Below, one piece after another: positions 43,406-51,521 of a stretch of DNA of 64,000 bases; position 1 is the first letter of the stretch; each line of letters opens with the position of its first letter. The notes under the pieces were generated by a model that saw nothing but the letters and a program-made list of their open reading frames with translations, had not been told where the DNA came from and ran no database searches. Source of the DNA: Sphingobacteriales bacterium (GTDB lineage Bacteria; Bacteroidota; Bacteroidia; Chitinophagales; Chitinophagaceae). The DNA lies in the NCBI GenBank assembly GCA_003963365.1, contig RXJG01000002.1:1-64000 (forward strand), given 5' to 3'. The position numbers and the translations under genes were made by a program.

Positions 43406-44296
43406 ATGGCACATGCTTATGTATTTCCGGGTCAGGGATCCCAGTTTAAAGGAATGGGTAAAAATTTGTACGACAATAATGCTTCCGCTAAAAGATTATT
43501 TGAACAGGCAAATGATATATTAGGTTTTCGTATTTCCGATATCATGTTTGAAGGCAGTGATGAAGATTTGAAGCAAACAAAAGTTACACAGCCGGCTGTT
43601 TTTCTTCATTCAGTTATGGCTTACAAAGCCATTGATGGTGCAAAACCGGATATGGTGGCCGGTCATTCATTGGGCGAATTTTCTGCATTAGTGGCCAATG
43701 GGGCGTTAAGTTTTGAAGATGCGTTGAAGTTGGTTTCCATCCGTGCACAGGCTATGCAAAAAGCATGTGAGTTAAATCCATCAACTATGGCTGCAGTATT
43801 AGCATTGGCTGATGAAAAGGTTGAAGAAATTTGCGCAGCAGTTACTAAAGAAACAGGTGAGATAGTAGTGCCGGCTAATTATAATTGCCCGGGACAATTA
43901 GTTATCAGCGGCTCATTAAAAGGAATTGACATTGCCTGTGAACGGATGAAAGCGGCAGGAGCCAAGAGGGCATTAGTATTGCCGGTGGGTGGCGCCTTTC
44001 ACTCTCCTTTAATGGAACCAGCTAAAGAAGAATTACAACAGGCAATTGAATCCACTTCTTTTTATGCACCTACATGTGCCGTATATCAAAATATAGCGGC
44101 CAAAGCTGTGTTGGACAGAGATGAGATTAAGAATAACCTCATTGCTCAGTTAACCGGCGCTGTTCGCTGGACACAAAGTGTGCAGTCGATGATTGGAGAT
44201 GGTGCTGATAAGTTTACCGAAGTTGGTCCCGGAAAAGTGTTACAGGGATTAATACAAAAGATTGACAAGTCCATGGTAGTAGATGGGGTGAATTAA
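43406..44296 (+). CDS. fabD: ACP S-malonyltransferase
   Basis: A 296-residue enzyme moving malonyl from CoA to acyl carrier protein for fatty acid synthesis. Active-site Ser is in GHSLGEFSALVANG, the N-terminal FPGQGSQFKGMG is the other hallmark, and the catalytic His is in GGAFHSPLMEPA. The C-terminal FTEVGPGKVLQGLI is present. Monocistronic, bounded by terminators on both sides. Confidence 0.96.
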   Translation: MAHAYVFPGQGSQFKGMGKNLYDNNASAKRLFEQANDILGFRISDIMFEGSDEDLKQTKVTQPAVFLHSVMAYKAIDGAKPDMVAGHSLGEFSALVANGALSFEDALKLVSIRAQAMQKACELNPSTMAAVLALADEKVEEICAAVTKETGEIVVPANYNCPGQLVISGSLKGIDIACERMKAAGAKRALVLPVGGAFHSPLMEPAKEELQQAIESTSFYAPTCAVYQNIAAKAVLDRDEIKNNLIAQLTGAVRWTQSVQSMIGDGADKFTEVGPGKVLQGLIQKIDKSMVVDGVN

Positions 44297-44323
44297 ACAG
44301 CCATGAAATCTTATTTTAGATCA

Positions 44324-44351
44324 CAGGCTCATACCAGAGCCTGGTTTTTTC
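44324..44351 (+). terminator. Terminator of fabD
   Basis: A 7-bp stem CAGGCTC (44324-44330) pairs with 44337-44343 and is followed by six T. Confidence 0.8.
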
Positions 44352-44360
44352 TATAAACAT

Positions 44361-44384
44361 AAAAAACCCCCGCCGGAGCGGGGG
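44361..44384 (-). terminator. Terminator of the Lys/Glu-rich protein gene
   Basis: A 7-bp GC-only stem CCCCCGC (44367-44373) pairs with 44378-44384 around CGGA; on the minus strand six T follow. Confidence 0.88.
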
Positions 44385-44410
44385 AATTATTAATCAAAAA
44401 ATTAAAAGTA

Positions 44411-44740
44411 TTATCCTTTAGTTTTTTCTTTTTTATTTTCTTTAAAACGTTTGTCAGGAGTGCCGTCTTTTTTAAGGTGCTGATCTTTCTTTGCTTTGTC
44501 TTTATTTTCTTTGTATCGCATATCAGGAGTGCCGTCTTTTTTAGTAGGAGTGCCTGATTTTGCTTCTTTTTTCTCTTCTTTTTTCTCCTCTTTCTTTTCT
44601 TCTTTTTTAGCTGCGGCTTTGGTTTCTTTTTTTGCTTCTTTCTTTTCTTTTGCTTCTTTCTTTTCGGTAGGTTTTCCCTGTCCGAAAGTAAATGCTGTAA
44701 AGGCAAGCAATGTTAGTGCCGATAGAATTAACTTTTTCAT
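44411..44740 (-). CDS. Secreted Lys/Glu-rich low-complexity protein
   Basis: A 109-residue protein with a clean signal peptide (LILSALTLLAFTAFTFGQ) and a highly charged mature part. Residues about 22-60 are runs of Lys, Glu and Ala (KKEEKKEEKKEEKK). The last 45 residues hold two copies of a short repeat, KKDGTPDMRYKENK and KKDGTPDKRFKENK. I know no function; the repeat with its DGTPD core recurs in Bacteroidota proteins of unknown role. The start at ATG 44740 is clear and it has its own terminator. The long opposite-strand and shifted frames here are caused by the biased codons. Confidence 0.7.
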   Translation of the reverse strand: MKKLILSALTLLAFTAFTFGQGKPTEKKEAKEKKEAKKETKAAAKKEEKKEEKKEEKKEAKSGTPTKKDGTPDMRYKENKDKAKKDQHLKKDGTPDKRFKENKKEKTKG

Positions 44741-44860
44741 GTTGTGTGAATTTTTATTAAAAAAATATTTACCTGTAAGCTAATTCAAAACAAATGCCTT
44801 TACCATTTTTTGAGAGCTGATTAACCGACAATTAACGATGTTTAAATGAATGTTAGTGGA

Positions 44861-44895
44861 AAAATAAAAGCGTCCTGCAGTTTGCGGACGCTTTT
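44861..44895 (-). terminator. Terminator of tRNA-Gln
   Basis: A 10-bp stem (44866-44875 with 44886-44895) lies just downstream of the tRNA on the minus strand and is followed by TATTTTT. Confidence 0.8.
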
Positions 44896-44899
44896 TCGG

Positions 44900-44970
44900 T
44901 TGGCCTACCTGGATTCGAACCAAGACAAACAGAACCAAAATCTGTCGTACTACCATTATACTATAGGCCA
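44900..44970 (-). tRNA. tRNA-Gln (anticodon UUG)
   Basis: On the minus strand the acceptor stem TGGCCTA pairs with TAGGCCA, with discriminator A at 44900. The T arm contains GGTTCGAATCC, the D arm ATAGTATAATGGTAGTAC, and the anticodon stem ACAGA/TCTGT holds the 7-nt loop TTTTGGT with anticodon UUG at 44936-44938. CCA is not encoded. It reads CAA and, by wobble, CAG codons. Confidence 0.95.
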
Positions 44971-45070
44971 ATCCTGTTTCCCGTTTGGGAGCGCAAAAAT
45001 AAGGCTAGAATCTTTCATTCCCAAATCGTTTTTTAAGCTTTCTGGGTACTTGTTTACTTCATCTTACTTC

Positions 45071-47722
45071 TTATTGATGAAGCAAAACTGTTTTATTCAA
45101 ATGTGCATCTTCCCTTTCCTTAAGCTCCCTTATTTTATCCAAAGCACCAGCCACTACATCACACATTATAGTGTATAATGCTCCCTGTTTGGAATTGGCA
45201 TAAATATATTCCAACGCTTCATTTTCATTAGCAATTTTTGTAATGGGTACGTTTGGGTTAACTTTCCTTATACCTTCTTCCAGCAGCCCCATTATTTCTT
45301 CTGCCGTTCTTCCTCTAAGGTTTTTATCACAACGCATAATGATTTCATCAAAATACTTACCTGATATTTCACCCAGTTCCCTGATATCATCATCTCTTCT
45401 GTCGCCGGTTCCGCTGATGACTCCTACTTTAATGGGATAATCCAGTTTGCTTACAAAATCACACAGCAGTTTTAATCCATGCGGGTTGTGAGCAAAATCG
45501 GCCAGGAAAGTAAAGTTTTTGAAATGGAAGAAATTTAATCGTCCGGGTGTTAAGCTTTCACTCGGAATAAAAGTTTGCAATCCTGTTCTTATATCTTCGA
45601 TGGATATATCACGGAAAAGATAAGCTGCTAATACAGCAGGTAAGCAGTTATTAATGTTATGAATGGCTTTGCCTTCATACGTTAATGGAATATTTTTCAC
45701 ATTTAATACCCTGATCTTCCAGTTCCCTTTCATGATGGTAACAAATCCGTTTTCAAATACACAACTCAATCCATTCTCCGCAGCATGTTCTTTAATGCGT
45801 GGATTATTTTCATCCATGCTGAACAAAGCAATATTACATTTCAAATCATGCTTCATCTTATACACTAAATCATCATCAGCATTCAGTACCGCATATCCAT
45901 GTGTAAAAACAGTTTCCGGCACTACCGCTTTTACCTTTGCCATTGCTTCAACGGTGTTGATGCCGCCTAATCCAATATGATCTGCGGCCACATTGGTTAC
46001 AACAGCTACTTCGCAATTTTGAAATGCCAATCCACTTTTCAAAATACCACCACGGGCACATTCCAGTACAGCAAAATCCACTGTTGGGTCTTTCAATACA
46101 AATTGTGAGGAGATAGGACCGGTGCAATCGCCTTTCATCATCAGTTGATTTTGTATATACACGCCATCACTGGTTGTATAGCCCACTTTCTTGCCGGCAC
46201 TTTTAGCAATGTGAGCGGTTAACCTGGTAGTAGTTGTTTTGCCATTCGTTCCGGTAACAGCAATAATAGGAATACGACCAGCACTTCCTTTGGGGAATAA
46301 CATATCCACCACAGGCTCGGCTACGTTGCGGGGTAAACCTTCTGCCGGTTCAATATGCATACGGAAACCGGGGGCAGCATTTACTTCTAATATGGCGCCA
46401 CCATTTTCAGATACAGGGGTGCGTAAATCAGTGGCCATTACGTCAATACCACAAATGTCAAGTCCAATTATTTTAGCGATGCGTTCAAACATAAATACAT
46501 TGGCAGGATGTACTTCATCCGTTACATCAGTGGATGTACCACCCGTTGATAGATTGGCGGTGGGTTTTAATAAAACTCTTTCACCTTTTGGCGGAATATG
46601 TTCTAATGTAATGCCTGCATCATCCAGCATCTTTTGTGTAAACTGGTCAATAGTAATTTGTGTCAGCACTTTTTCATGTCCATATCCACGACGGGGGTCT
46701 TTATTGGTTTCTTCAATCAGCCATTTAATATCATGTACACCATCACCCACAACAGAAGCAGGGGTACGCAATGCCGCACAAATAAATTTGTAATTAATAA
46801 CGAGGCAACGGAAATCGTAACCGGTAATAAATTTTTCTACAATCACATTCCTTCCATACACTTTAGCAGCTTCTAATGCTTTTGTTGCCTGTTCCCATGT
46901 AGTGATGTTTGTTGTATTCCCTTTACCGTGATTGCCATCAATAGGTTTTATCACCAGCGGGTAACCATATTTTTCAATCGCATCTTTCAGTCCTTCTTCA
47001 GTTCTTATAACAGTTCCTCTTGGCACAGGAATTTCTGCTGCTTCCAGCAATAGTTTTGTTTCTTCTTTATCGCAAGCGATATCAACAGCAATATTTCCGG
47101 TAGTAGAAGCGATAGTGGCACGAATACGTTTTTGATTTACTCCATAACCCAGCTGCACCAAACTTTGCTTATTCAGGCGTATGTATGGTATTCCTCTCTT
47201 AGCAGCTTCATCAACAATACAACCTGTTGAAGGTCCCAGTCTCGTATCTTCTCTTATCTCTCTTAATCTTTGAATATCCTCACTTAAATCATACGGCGCA
47301 CCATCCACTAATGCCTGCGCAATGCGTACCGATGCTTTTGCTGTATACACACCTGCATCCTCTTCCATATAACTAAATACAACATAGTACACTCCCTCTT
47401 TTTCTCCATCGGGTGTACGGGTGCGGCCAAAACCCACGTCCATACCGGCAAGGGTTTGGAGCTCCAAAGCAATATGTTCAATCACATGACCCATCCAGGT
47501 GCCTTCCTCCACCCGTTTAAAAAATCCGCCACGCATCGCTTCGCTGCAGCGGTGTTCAATCATGGTAGGAAATAATTTTTCTAACCGTTCACGAAAACCG
47601 GGAATTTTATTGGTTGGACTTTGCTCCAGTTCTTCCAAATCAAGTTTCATTTGAATGAGTTTGTTCCGGCGAACACTCCAGTAATTAGGTCCTTTAAGCA
47701 CTTTAATCTCAAGAATCTTCAT
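45071..47722 (-). CDS. cphA: Cyanophycin synthetase
   Basis: An 883-residue ligase that builds cyanophycin (Asp backbone with Arg side chains) with ATP. Start ATG 47722; a TTG two codons upstream is less likely. The N-terminal region (KVLKGPNYWSVRRNKLIQ) is followed by an ATP-grasp domain with KPIDGNHGKGNTTN and VVGDGVHDI, and a C-terminal Mur-ligase domain with P-loop VTGTNGKTTTTRL and DFAHNPHGLK, ending in GDRRDDDIRELGE. Length and three-part layout match CphA1 rather than the shorter CphA2. It diverges from cyanophycinase, giving a complete make/break pair. Storage of nitrogen is inferred. Confidence 0.93.
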   Translation of the reverse strand: MKILEIKVLKGPNYWSVRRNKLIQMKLDLEELEQSPTNKIPGFRERLEKLFPTMIEHRCSEAMRGGFFKRVEEGTWMGHVIEHIALELQTLAGMDVGFGRTRTPDGEKEGVYYVVFSYMEEDAGVYTAKASVRIAQALVDGAPYDLSEDIQRLREIREDTRLGPSTGCIVDEAAKRGIPYIRLNKQSLVQLGYGVNQKRIRATIASTTGNIAVDIACDKEETKLLLEAAEIPVPRGTVIRTEEGLKDAIEKYGYPLVIKPIDGNHGKGNTTNITTWEQATKALEAAKVYGRNVIVEKFITGYDFRCLVINYKFICAALRTPASVVGDGVHDIKWLIEETNKDPRRGYGHEKVLTQITIDQFTQKMLDDAGITLEHIPPKGERVLLKPTANLSTGGTSTDVTDEVHPANVFMFERIAKIIGLDICGIDVMATDLRTPVSENGGAILEVNAAPGFRMHIEPAEGLPRNVAEPVVDMLFPKGSAGRIPIIAVTGTNGKTTTTRLTAHIAKSAGKKVGYTTSDGVYIQNQLMMKGDCTGPISSQFVLKDPTVDFAVLECARGGILKSGLAFQNCEVAVVTNVAADHIGLGGINTVEAMAKVKAVVPETVFTHGYAVLNADDDLVYKMKHDLKCNIALFSMDENNPRIKEHAAENGLSCVFENGFVTIMKGNWKIRVLNVKNIPLTYEGKAIHNINNCLPAVLAAYLFRDISIEDIRTGLQTFIPSESLTPGRLNFFHFKNFTFLADFAHNPHGLKLLCDFVSKLDYPIKVGVISGTGDRRDDDIRELGEISGKYFDEIIMRCDKNLRGRTAEEIMGLLEEGIRKVNPNVPITKIANENEALEYIYANSKQGALYTIMCDVVAGALDKIRELKEREDAHLNKTVLLHQ

Positions 47723-47931
47723 AAGCAAAAAGTTAGATATTCAATATAGGATTTTTTAATTAGGTAACCAACAGTTTCATCGCTGATCATCGTCCCTTGT
47801 GTCACTCACTTGTACTTCCGGGAATTCTATGCAGCTTTTTGTGAATGGTGCGTATTGAGATGAAAGTTGGGAGTTTGTATTAAAAACTATTTTATAAATA
47901 TTAATCCCTATTCACAATTCATAACTCACGA

Positions 47932-47962
47932 TTGACGATTCCCACCTTTTACCTTATTTTTG
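47932..47962 (+). promoter_or_regulatory. Promoter of cyanophycinase
   Basis: TTG (47932-47934), 20 nt, then TATTTTTG (47955-47962), close to the Bacteroidota consensus. The start codon follows 21 nt after the -7 box. Confidence 0.65.
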
Positions 47963-47983
47963 TTTTAACCCAAAAAGTTATTG

Positions 47984-48880
47984 ATGCAATACCCCAAAGG
48001 AAAACTTATCGCTATCGGTGGAGCAGAAGATAAAGGAACCGACCCGGAGAAAGGAGAAATTCACCGCAGCAACCTCAACTTTTTTGAACTGGGCATTCTT
48101 CGCCGTGTTGTAGAAGAAGCCGGCGGCACTTCAGCCCGTATAGAAGTTATTACCACTGCCTCTACCATTCCTTATGAAGTAGGAGAAAATTATATGGATG
48201 CTTTTGGTCGCATTGGTTGTACCAATATCGGTGTCATGCATATTCGTAACCGGCAGGATACTATGGATGCGGACTTTATGAAACGTATTAAAACCTGCGA
48301 TGCAGTAATGTTTAGTGGCGGTAATCAATTACGCTTAAGTGTAACAGATGGTGGTACAGAATTTTTGGCCATCATGAAAAAAAGATACCAGGAGGAAGAA
48401 GGTTTTTTAATTGCCGGTACCAGCGCTGGTGCTATGGCCATGAGCAAAACGATGATTTACGAAGGCAATGCTACCAGGGCTCATTTAAAAGGTGAAGTAA
48501 AGATGACTACAGGTTTAGGTTTTATGGATGGGGTTATCATTGATAGTCATTTTGAAAAACGTGGAAGATTTGTAAGACTGGCACAAGCAATTGCTACTAA
48601 TCCGCAGTGTATTGGTATTGGATTAGGAGAAGATACCGGAATGCTGATTACAGAGGGAAATAAAATGGAAGCGATTGGCAGTGGATTAGTAATTATTGTT
48701 GATGGATTTGATATTATGCACTGCAATATTGCTGATATACCTGATGGTAATCCTATCAGCATTGAAAATTTAAAAGTTCATTTCTGCGAAAAAGGGAATG
48801 GGTATTTACTCTCTGAAAGAAAATTTTTAATGGAAGCCAGTGAAGGTTCTGTAATACCTAAGCAGGTGGATGTGGAATGA
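47984..48880 (+). CDS. cphB: Cyanophycinase
   Basis: A 298-residue serine exopeptidase that releases beta-Asp-Arg dipeptides from cyanophycin. It opens with KGKLIAIGGAEDKG, and the nucleophile Ser147 is in AGTSAGAMAMS, the S51-family elbow. Further marks are FSGGNQLRLS, GLGFMDGVIIDSHFEKRGRFVRL (with the family HFxxRxRxxRL pattern), and IGIGLGEDTGM. Start ATG 47984; a TTG sits one codon before. It diverges from cphA over about 260 nt. Location (cytosol, no signal peptide) fits turnover of internal granules. Confidence 0.95.
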   Translation: MQYPKGKLIAIGGAEDKGTDPEKGEIHRSNLNFFELGILRRVVEEAGGTSARIEVITTASTIPYEVGENYMDAFGRIGCTNIGVMHIRNRQDTMDADFMKRIKTCDAVMFSGGNQLRLSVTDGGTEFLAIMKKRYQEEEGFLIAGTSAGAMAMSKTMIYEGNATRAHLKGEVKMTTGLGFMDGVIIDSHFEKRGRFVRLAQAIATNPQCIGIGLGEDTGMLITEGNKMEAIGSGLVIIVDGFDIMHCNIADIPDGNPISIENLKVHFCEKGNGYLLSERKFLMEASEGSVIPKQVDVE

Positions 48881-48889
48881 TATTTTAGC

Positions 48890-48923
48890 CACAGATTCGC
48901 AGATTTTTATCTGCGAATCTGTG
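48890..48923. terminator. 15-bp palindrome between cphB and tyrS
   Basis: A perfect 15-bp inverted repeat (48890-48904 with 48909-48923, loop TTTT) built on CACAGATTCGCAGAT. It has no strong T-run, but lies between two convergent stops, so a bidirectional terminator or a mobile palindromic repeat are both possible. Confidence 0.65.
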
Positions 48924-48928
48924 TATGA

Positions 48929-50206
48929 TTAAACTGACTTCACTAAATAATAATTCTTTTTGCCTTTTTGAATCAGCAAGTACTTTCCATGTAAAAGCAT
49001 AGAGATGTCAACTGTCAACTGTACATTCTCAACTTTTTTACGGTTGATACTTACACCACCGCCCTGCACCGTTTTTCTTGCTTCACCTTTACTGGGGAAA
49101 ATATTTGTTTCGGCTAAGAAGCTTACTACATCAATGCCGGCATTTATTTTATCGGCCGGAAAATCTGATTTAACCACACCTTCCATTCCTTCCAAATCTT
49201 CCACACTCAAACTTTCAGCAGGAGCTGTTTGATTTGCAAATAATTTTTCAGTGGTGTTGACCGCTTCCTGTAAGGCTGCTTCTCCGTGAACGAATTTGGT
49301 TATTTCTTCAGCCAATCTTTTTTGTAATAATCTTTTGCCAGCATCTTGTTTATGTTCTGCTAAAAGAGAATTTATTTCATCCTGCTTTAAAAAAGTAAAA
49401 ATCTTAATCCACTTCTCAGCATCAGCATCGGTAGCATTTAACCAAAACTGGTAGAACTGGTAAGGAGAGGTTTTATTGGCATCTAACCATACATTTCCTT
49501 TTTCAGTTTTACCAAACTTACCACCATCTGCTTTTGTTATTAATGGACAAGTAAAAGCAAATGCTTCACCACCGGCTTTTCTTCTTATCAATTCAGTACC
49601 GGTAACAATATTTCCCCACTGATCGCTGCCACCCATTTGCAGTTTGGCATTCATGTTTTCATAAAGCCAGTAAAAATCATAACCCTGTACTAACTGGTAA
49701 GTAAACTCAGTAAAGCTCATACCTGTTTCTCCTTCCAGTCTTTTCTTAACACTATCCTTACTCATCATGTAGTTTACGGTTATGTGTTTGCCAACATCAC
49801 GAATGAAGTTTAAAAAGGTAATTCCCTTAAACCAATCGTAATTATTAACCATCACAGCACTATTAGGTTTGGATTCATCAAAATCCAAAAACTGCATCAA
49901 TTGTTTTTTTACACCGCTTTCATTAAGACGAAGTACTTCCTCACTCAATAAATTTCTTTCCTCACTTTTACCGCTGGGATCGCCCACCATACCCGTGGCG
50001 CTACCCACCAGTGCAATGGGTTTATGACCTGCTTTTTGCAAATGAACCAGTAAAAGAATGGGCACGAGGCTGCCAATGTGCAAACTATCAGCTGTTGGGT
50101 CAAAGCCAATATAGGCAGTGGTCATTTCCTTTTTAAGCTGTTCTTCCGTGCCCGGCATAATATCCTGAATCATGCCTCGCCAGCGTAATTCTTCTATCAA
50201 ATTCAT
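48929..50206 (-). CDS. tyrS: Tyrosyl-tRNA synthetase
   Basis: A 425-residue class I synthetase from ATG 50206; the frame is open to 50302 but that extension is unsupported. Features: [17 protein letters not shown] (HIGH as HIGS), [28 protein letters not shown], and [13 protein letters not shown] as the KMSKS-region equivalent. The C-terminal S4 RNA-binding domain begins near residue 350 ([23 protein letters not shown]). Full length for the bacterial TyrRS of this type. Confidence 0.97.
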   Translation of the reverse strand: MNLIEELRWRGMIQDIMPGTEEQLKKEMTTAYIGFDPTADSLHIGSLVPILLLVHLQKAGHKPIALVGSATGMVGDPSGKSEERNLLSEEVLRLNESGVKKQLMQFLDFDESKPNSAVMVNNYDWFKGITFLNFIRDVGKHITVNYMMSKDSVKKRLEGETGMSFTEFTYQLVQGYDFYWLYENMNAKLQMGGSDQWGNIVTGTELIRRKAGGEAFAFTCPLITKADGGKFGKTEKGNVWLDANKTSPYQFYQFWLNATDADAEKWIKIFTFLKQDEINSLLAEHKQDAGKRLLQKRLAEEITKFVHGEAALQEAVNTTEKLFANQTAPAESLSVEDLEGMEGVVKSDFPADKINAGIDVVSFLAETNIFPSKGEARKTVQGGGVSINRKKVENVQLTVDISMLLHGKYLLIQKGKKNYYLVKSV

Positions 50207-50408
50207 TTTCAGCCAAAATTTTCGCAAAATTAGGGAAAATGCTTTGTGAATCAGTACAATAAAAACTGCCACACTGCGTTTTCCTGAGTCTGAGACCAAC
50301 ATTGGCTGTGAATGTTTTATGCGCTGATAGTAAGTGACTTGAAAATCAAAGCAGCATCGCCTGTTAATATGGCCTCTTTATTAATTGCTTATCCAGAAAA
50401 TGGCTGTA

Positions 50409-51521
50409 ATGAAAAAATACACCCTCGCAGTATCCGCCCTTTTACTTTTTGCCATCTCTAATGCTGATGCGCAGTTCCGTAAGTATTCCAACGAATTTTT
50501 AAATATTGGTGCTGGTGCCCGGGCAATGGGTATGGGCAGTGCCCAGGTTGCCACTGTAAATGATGCCACGGCCGGGTATTGGAATCCCGCAGGTTTAACC
50601 AACGTAAAGGACCATCCTTTGGTTACCGCAATGCATGCTGAATATTTTGCCGGTATTGGTAAGTACGATTATGCTGCACTGGCTATTCCTTCTTCCAACA
50701 AAAAAAGAACAATTGGTATTTCCTTTTTGCGTTTTGCAGTAGATGATATTATGAACACTTTGTACCTGGTGGAACCGGATGGATCGATCAATTATAATAA
50801 CATTAAATCTTTTTCCTCTGCTGATTATGCTTTTCTCCTGTCTTATGCTCAGCAATTAAAACAAACAGACAAAAAAAACATCAGTTTTGGTTTCAATGCC
50901 AAAATTATTCATCGTAAAGTTGGACAGTTTGCCACGGCCTGGGGATTTGGTATAGACGCAGGTTTACAAATTCAAACAAAGAAAGCACGGTTTGGTATTG
51001 TTGGCCGTGATTTGACAACAACTTTCAATGCATGGTCATTCACATTTAGTGAACGAGATAAAGAAAAATTATACCTAACCAAAAATGACATTCCGGTTAA
51101 ATCAACGGAATTAACTGCACCAAGATTGATATTAGGTGCAGCATACGATTTTAACCTCACTAAATCCTTAGTGCTTACCGGGGAGGCAAATTTTAATCTC
51201 ACTTTCGATGGTAAGAGAAACACATTACTGGCCACTAATCCTGTAAGCGTTGACCCTAATTTGGGATTTGAATTATCGGTGAAGAATGTATTTTTCCTTC
51301 GTACCGGCATTTATAATTTCCAAAAGGCGTTAAAAGACGGGGATACTGTAAATCAAAAGAAAGTGTGGATTTATCAACCCGGTATAGGAGCCGGTTTTAA
51401 ATTAGGCGATGTAAAAATCGACTATGCCTATAACAATTTAGCTAATCAATCGAACCCTTTATATACACATGTTTTTTCTTTGAGTCTCAATTTGCAGAAC
51501 AAGAAAAAGAAAACTAATTAA
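50409..51521 (+). CDS. PorV/PorQ family outer-membrane barrel
   Basis: A 370-residue outer-membrane protein from ATG 50409 (MKKYTLAVSALLLF signal, cleavage near ADAQ); ATG 50400 is an alternative three codons upstream. The N-terminal GAGARAMGMGSAQVATVNDATAGYWNPAGL is the PorV/PorQ (UPF0164) hallmark, followed by about 14 amphipathic strands. In T9SS, PorV shuttles cargo to the PorU sortase. Its stop overlaps the start of the C25 peptidase gene (TAATG), so the two are translationally coupled, which strongly suggests joint action. The copy here may be the accessory rather than the principal PorV of the organism. Confidence 0.85.
   Translation: MKKYTLAVSALLLFAISNADAQFRKYSNEFLNIGAGARAMGMGSAQVATVNDATAGYWNPAGLTNVKDHPLVTAMHAEYFAGIGKYDYAALAIPSSNKKRTIGISFLRFAVDDIMNTLYLVEPDGSINYNNIKSFSSADYAFLLSYAQQLKQTDKKNISFGFNAKIIHRKVGQFATAWGFGIDAGLQIQTKKARFGIVGRDLTTTFNAWSFTFSERDKEKLYLTKNDIPVKSTELTAPRLILGAAYDFNLTKSLVLTGEANFNLTFDGKRNTLLATNPVSVDPNLGFELSVKNVFFLRTGIYNFQKALKDGDTVNQKKVWIYQPGIGAGFKLGDVKIDYAYNNLANQSNPLYTHVFSLSLNLQNKKKKTN

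Noticed and set aside
44329-44706. A 125-codon Lys-rich frame on the minus strand
   Set aside because: It is a shifted frame of the Lys/Glu-rich secreted protein gene, produced by its repetitive codons; it lacks a signal peptide of its own and runs through the terminator hairpins.
46239-46793. A 184-codon plus-strand frame inside cphA
   Set aside because: Antisense shadow of a well-conserved gene; Ser/Pro-rich with no recognisable motif.
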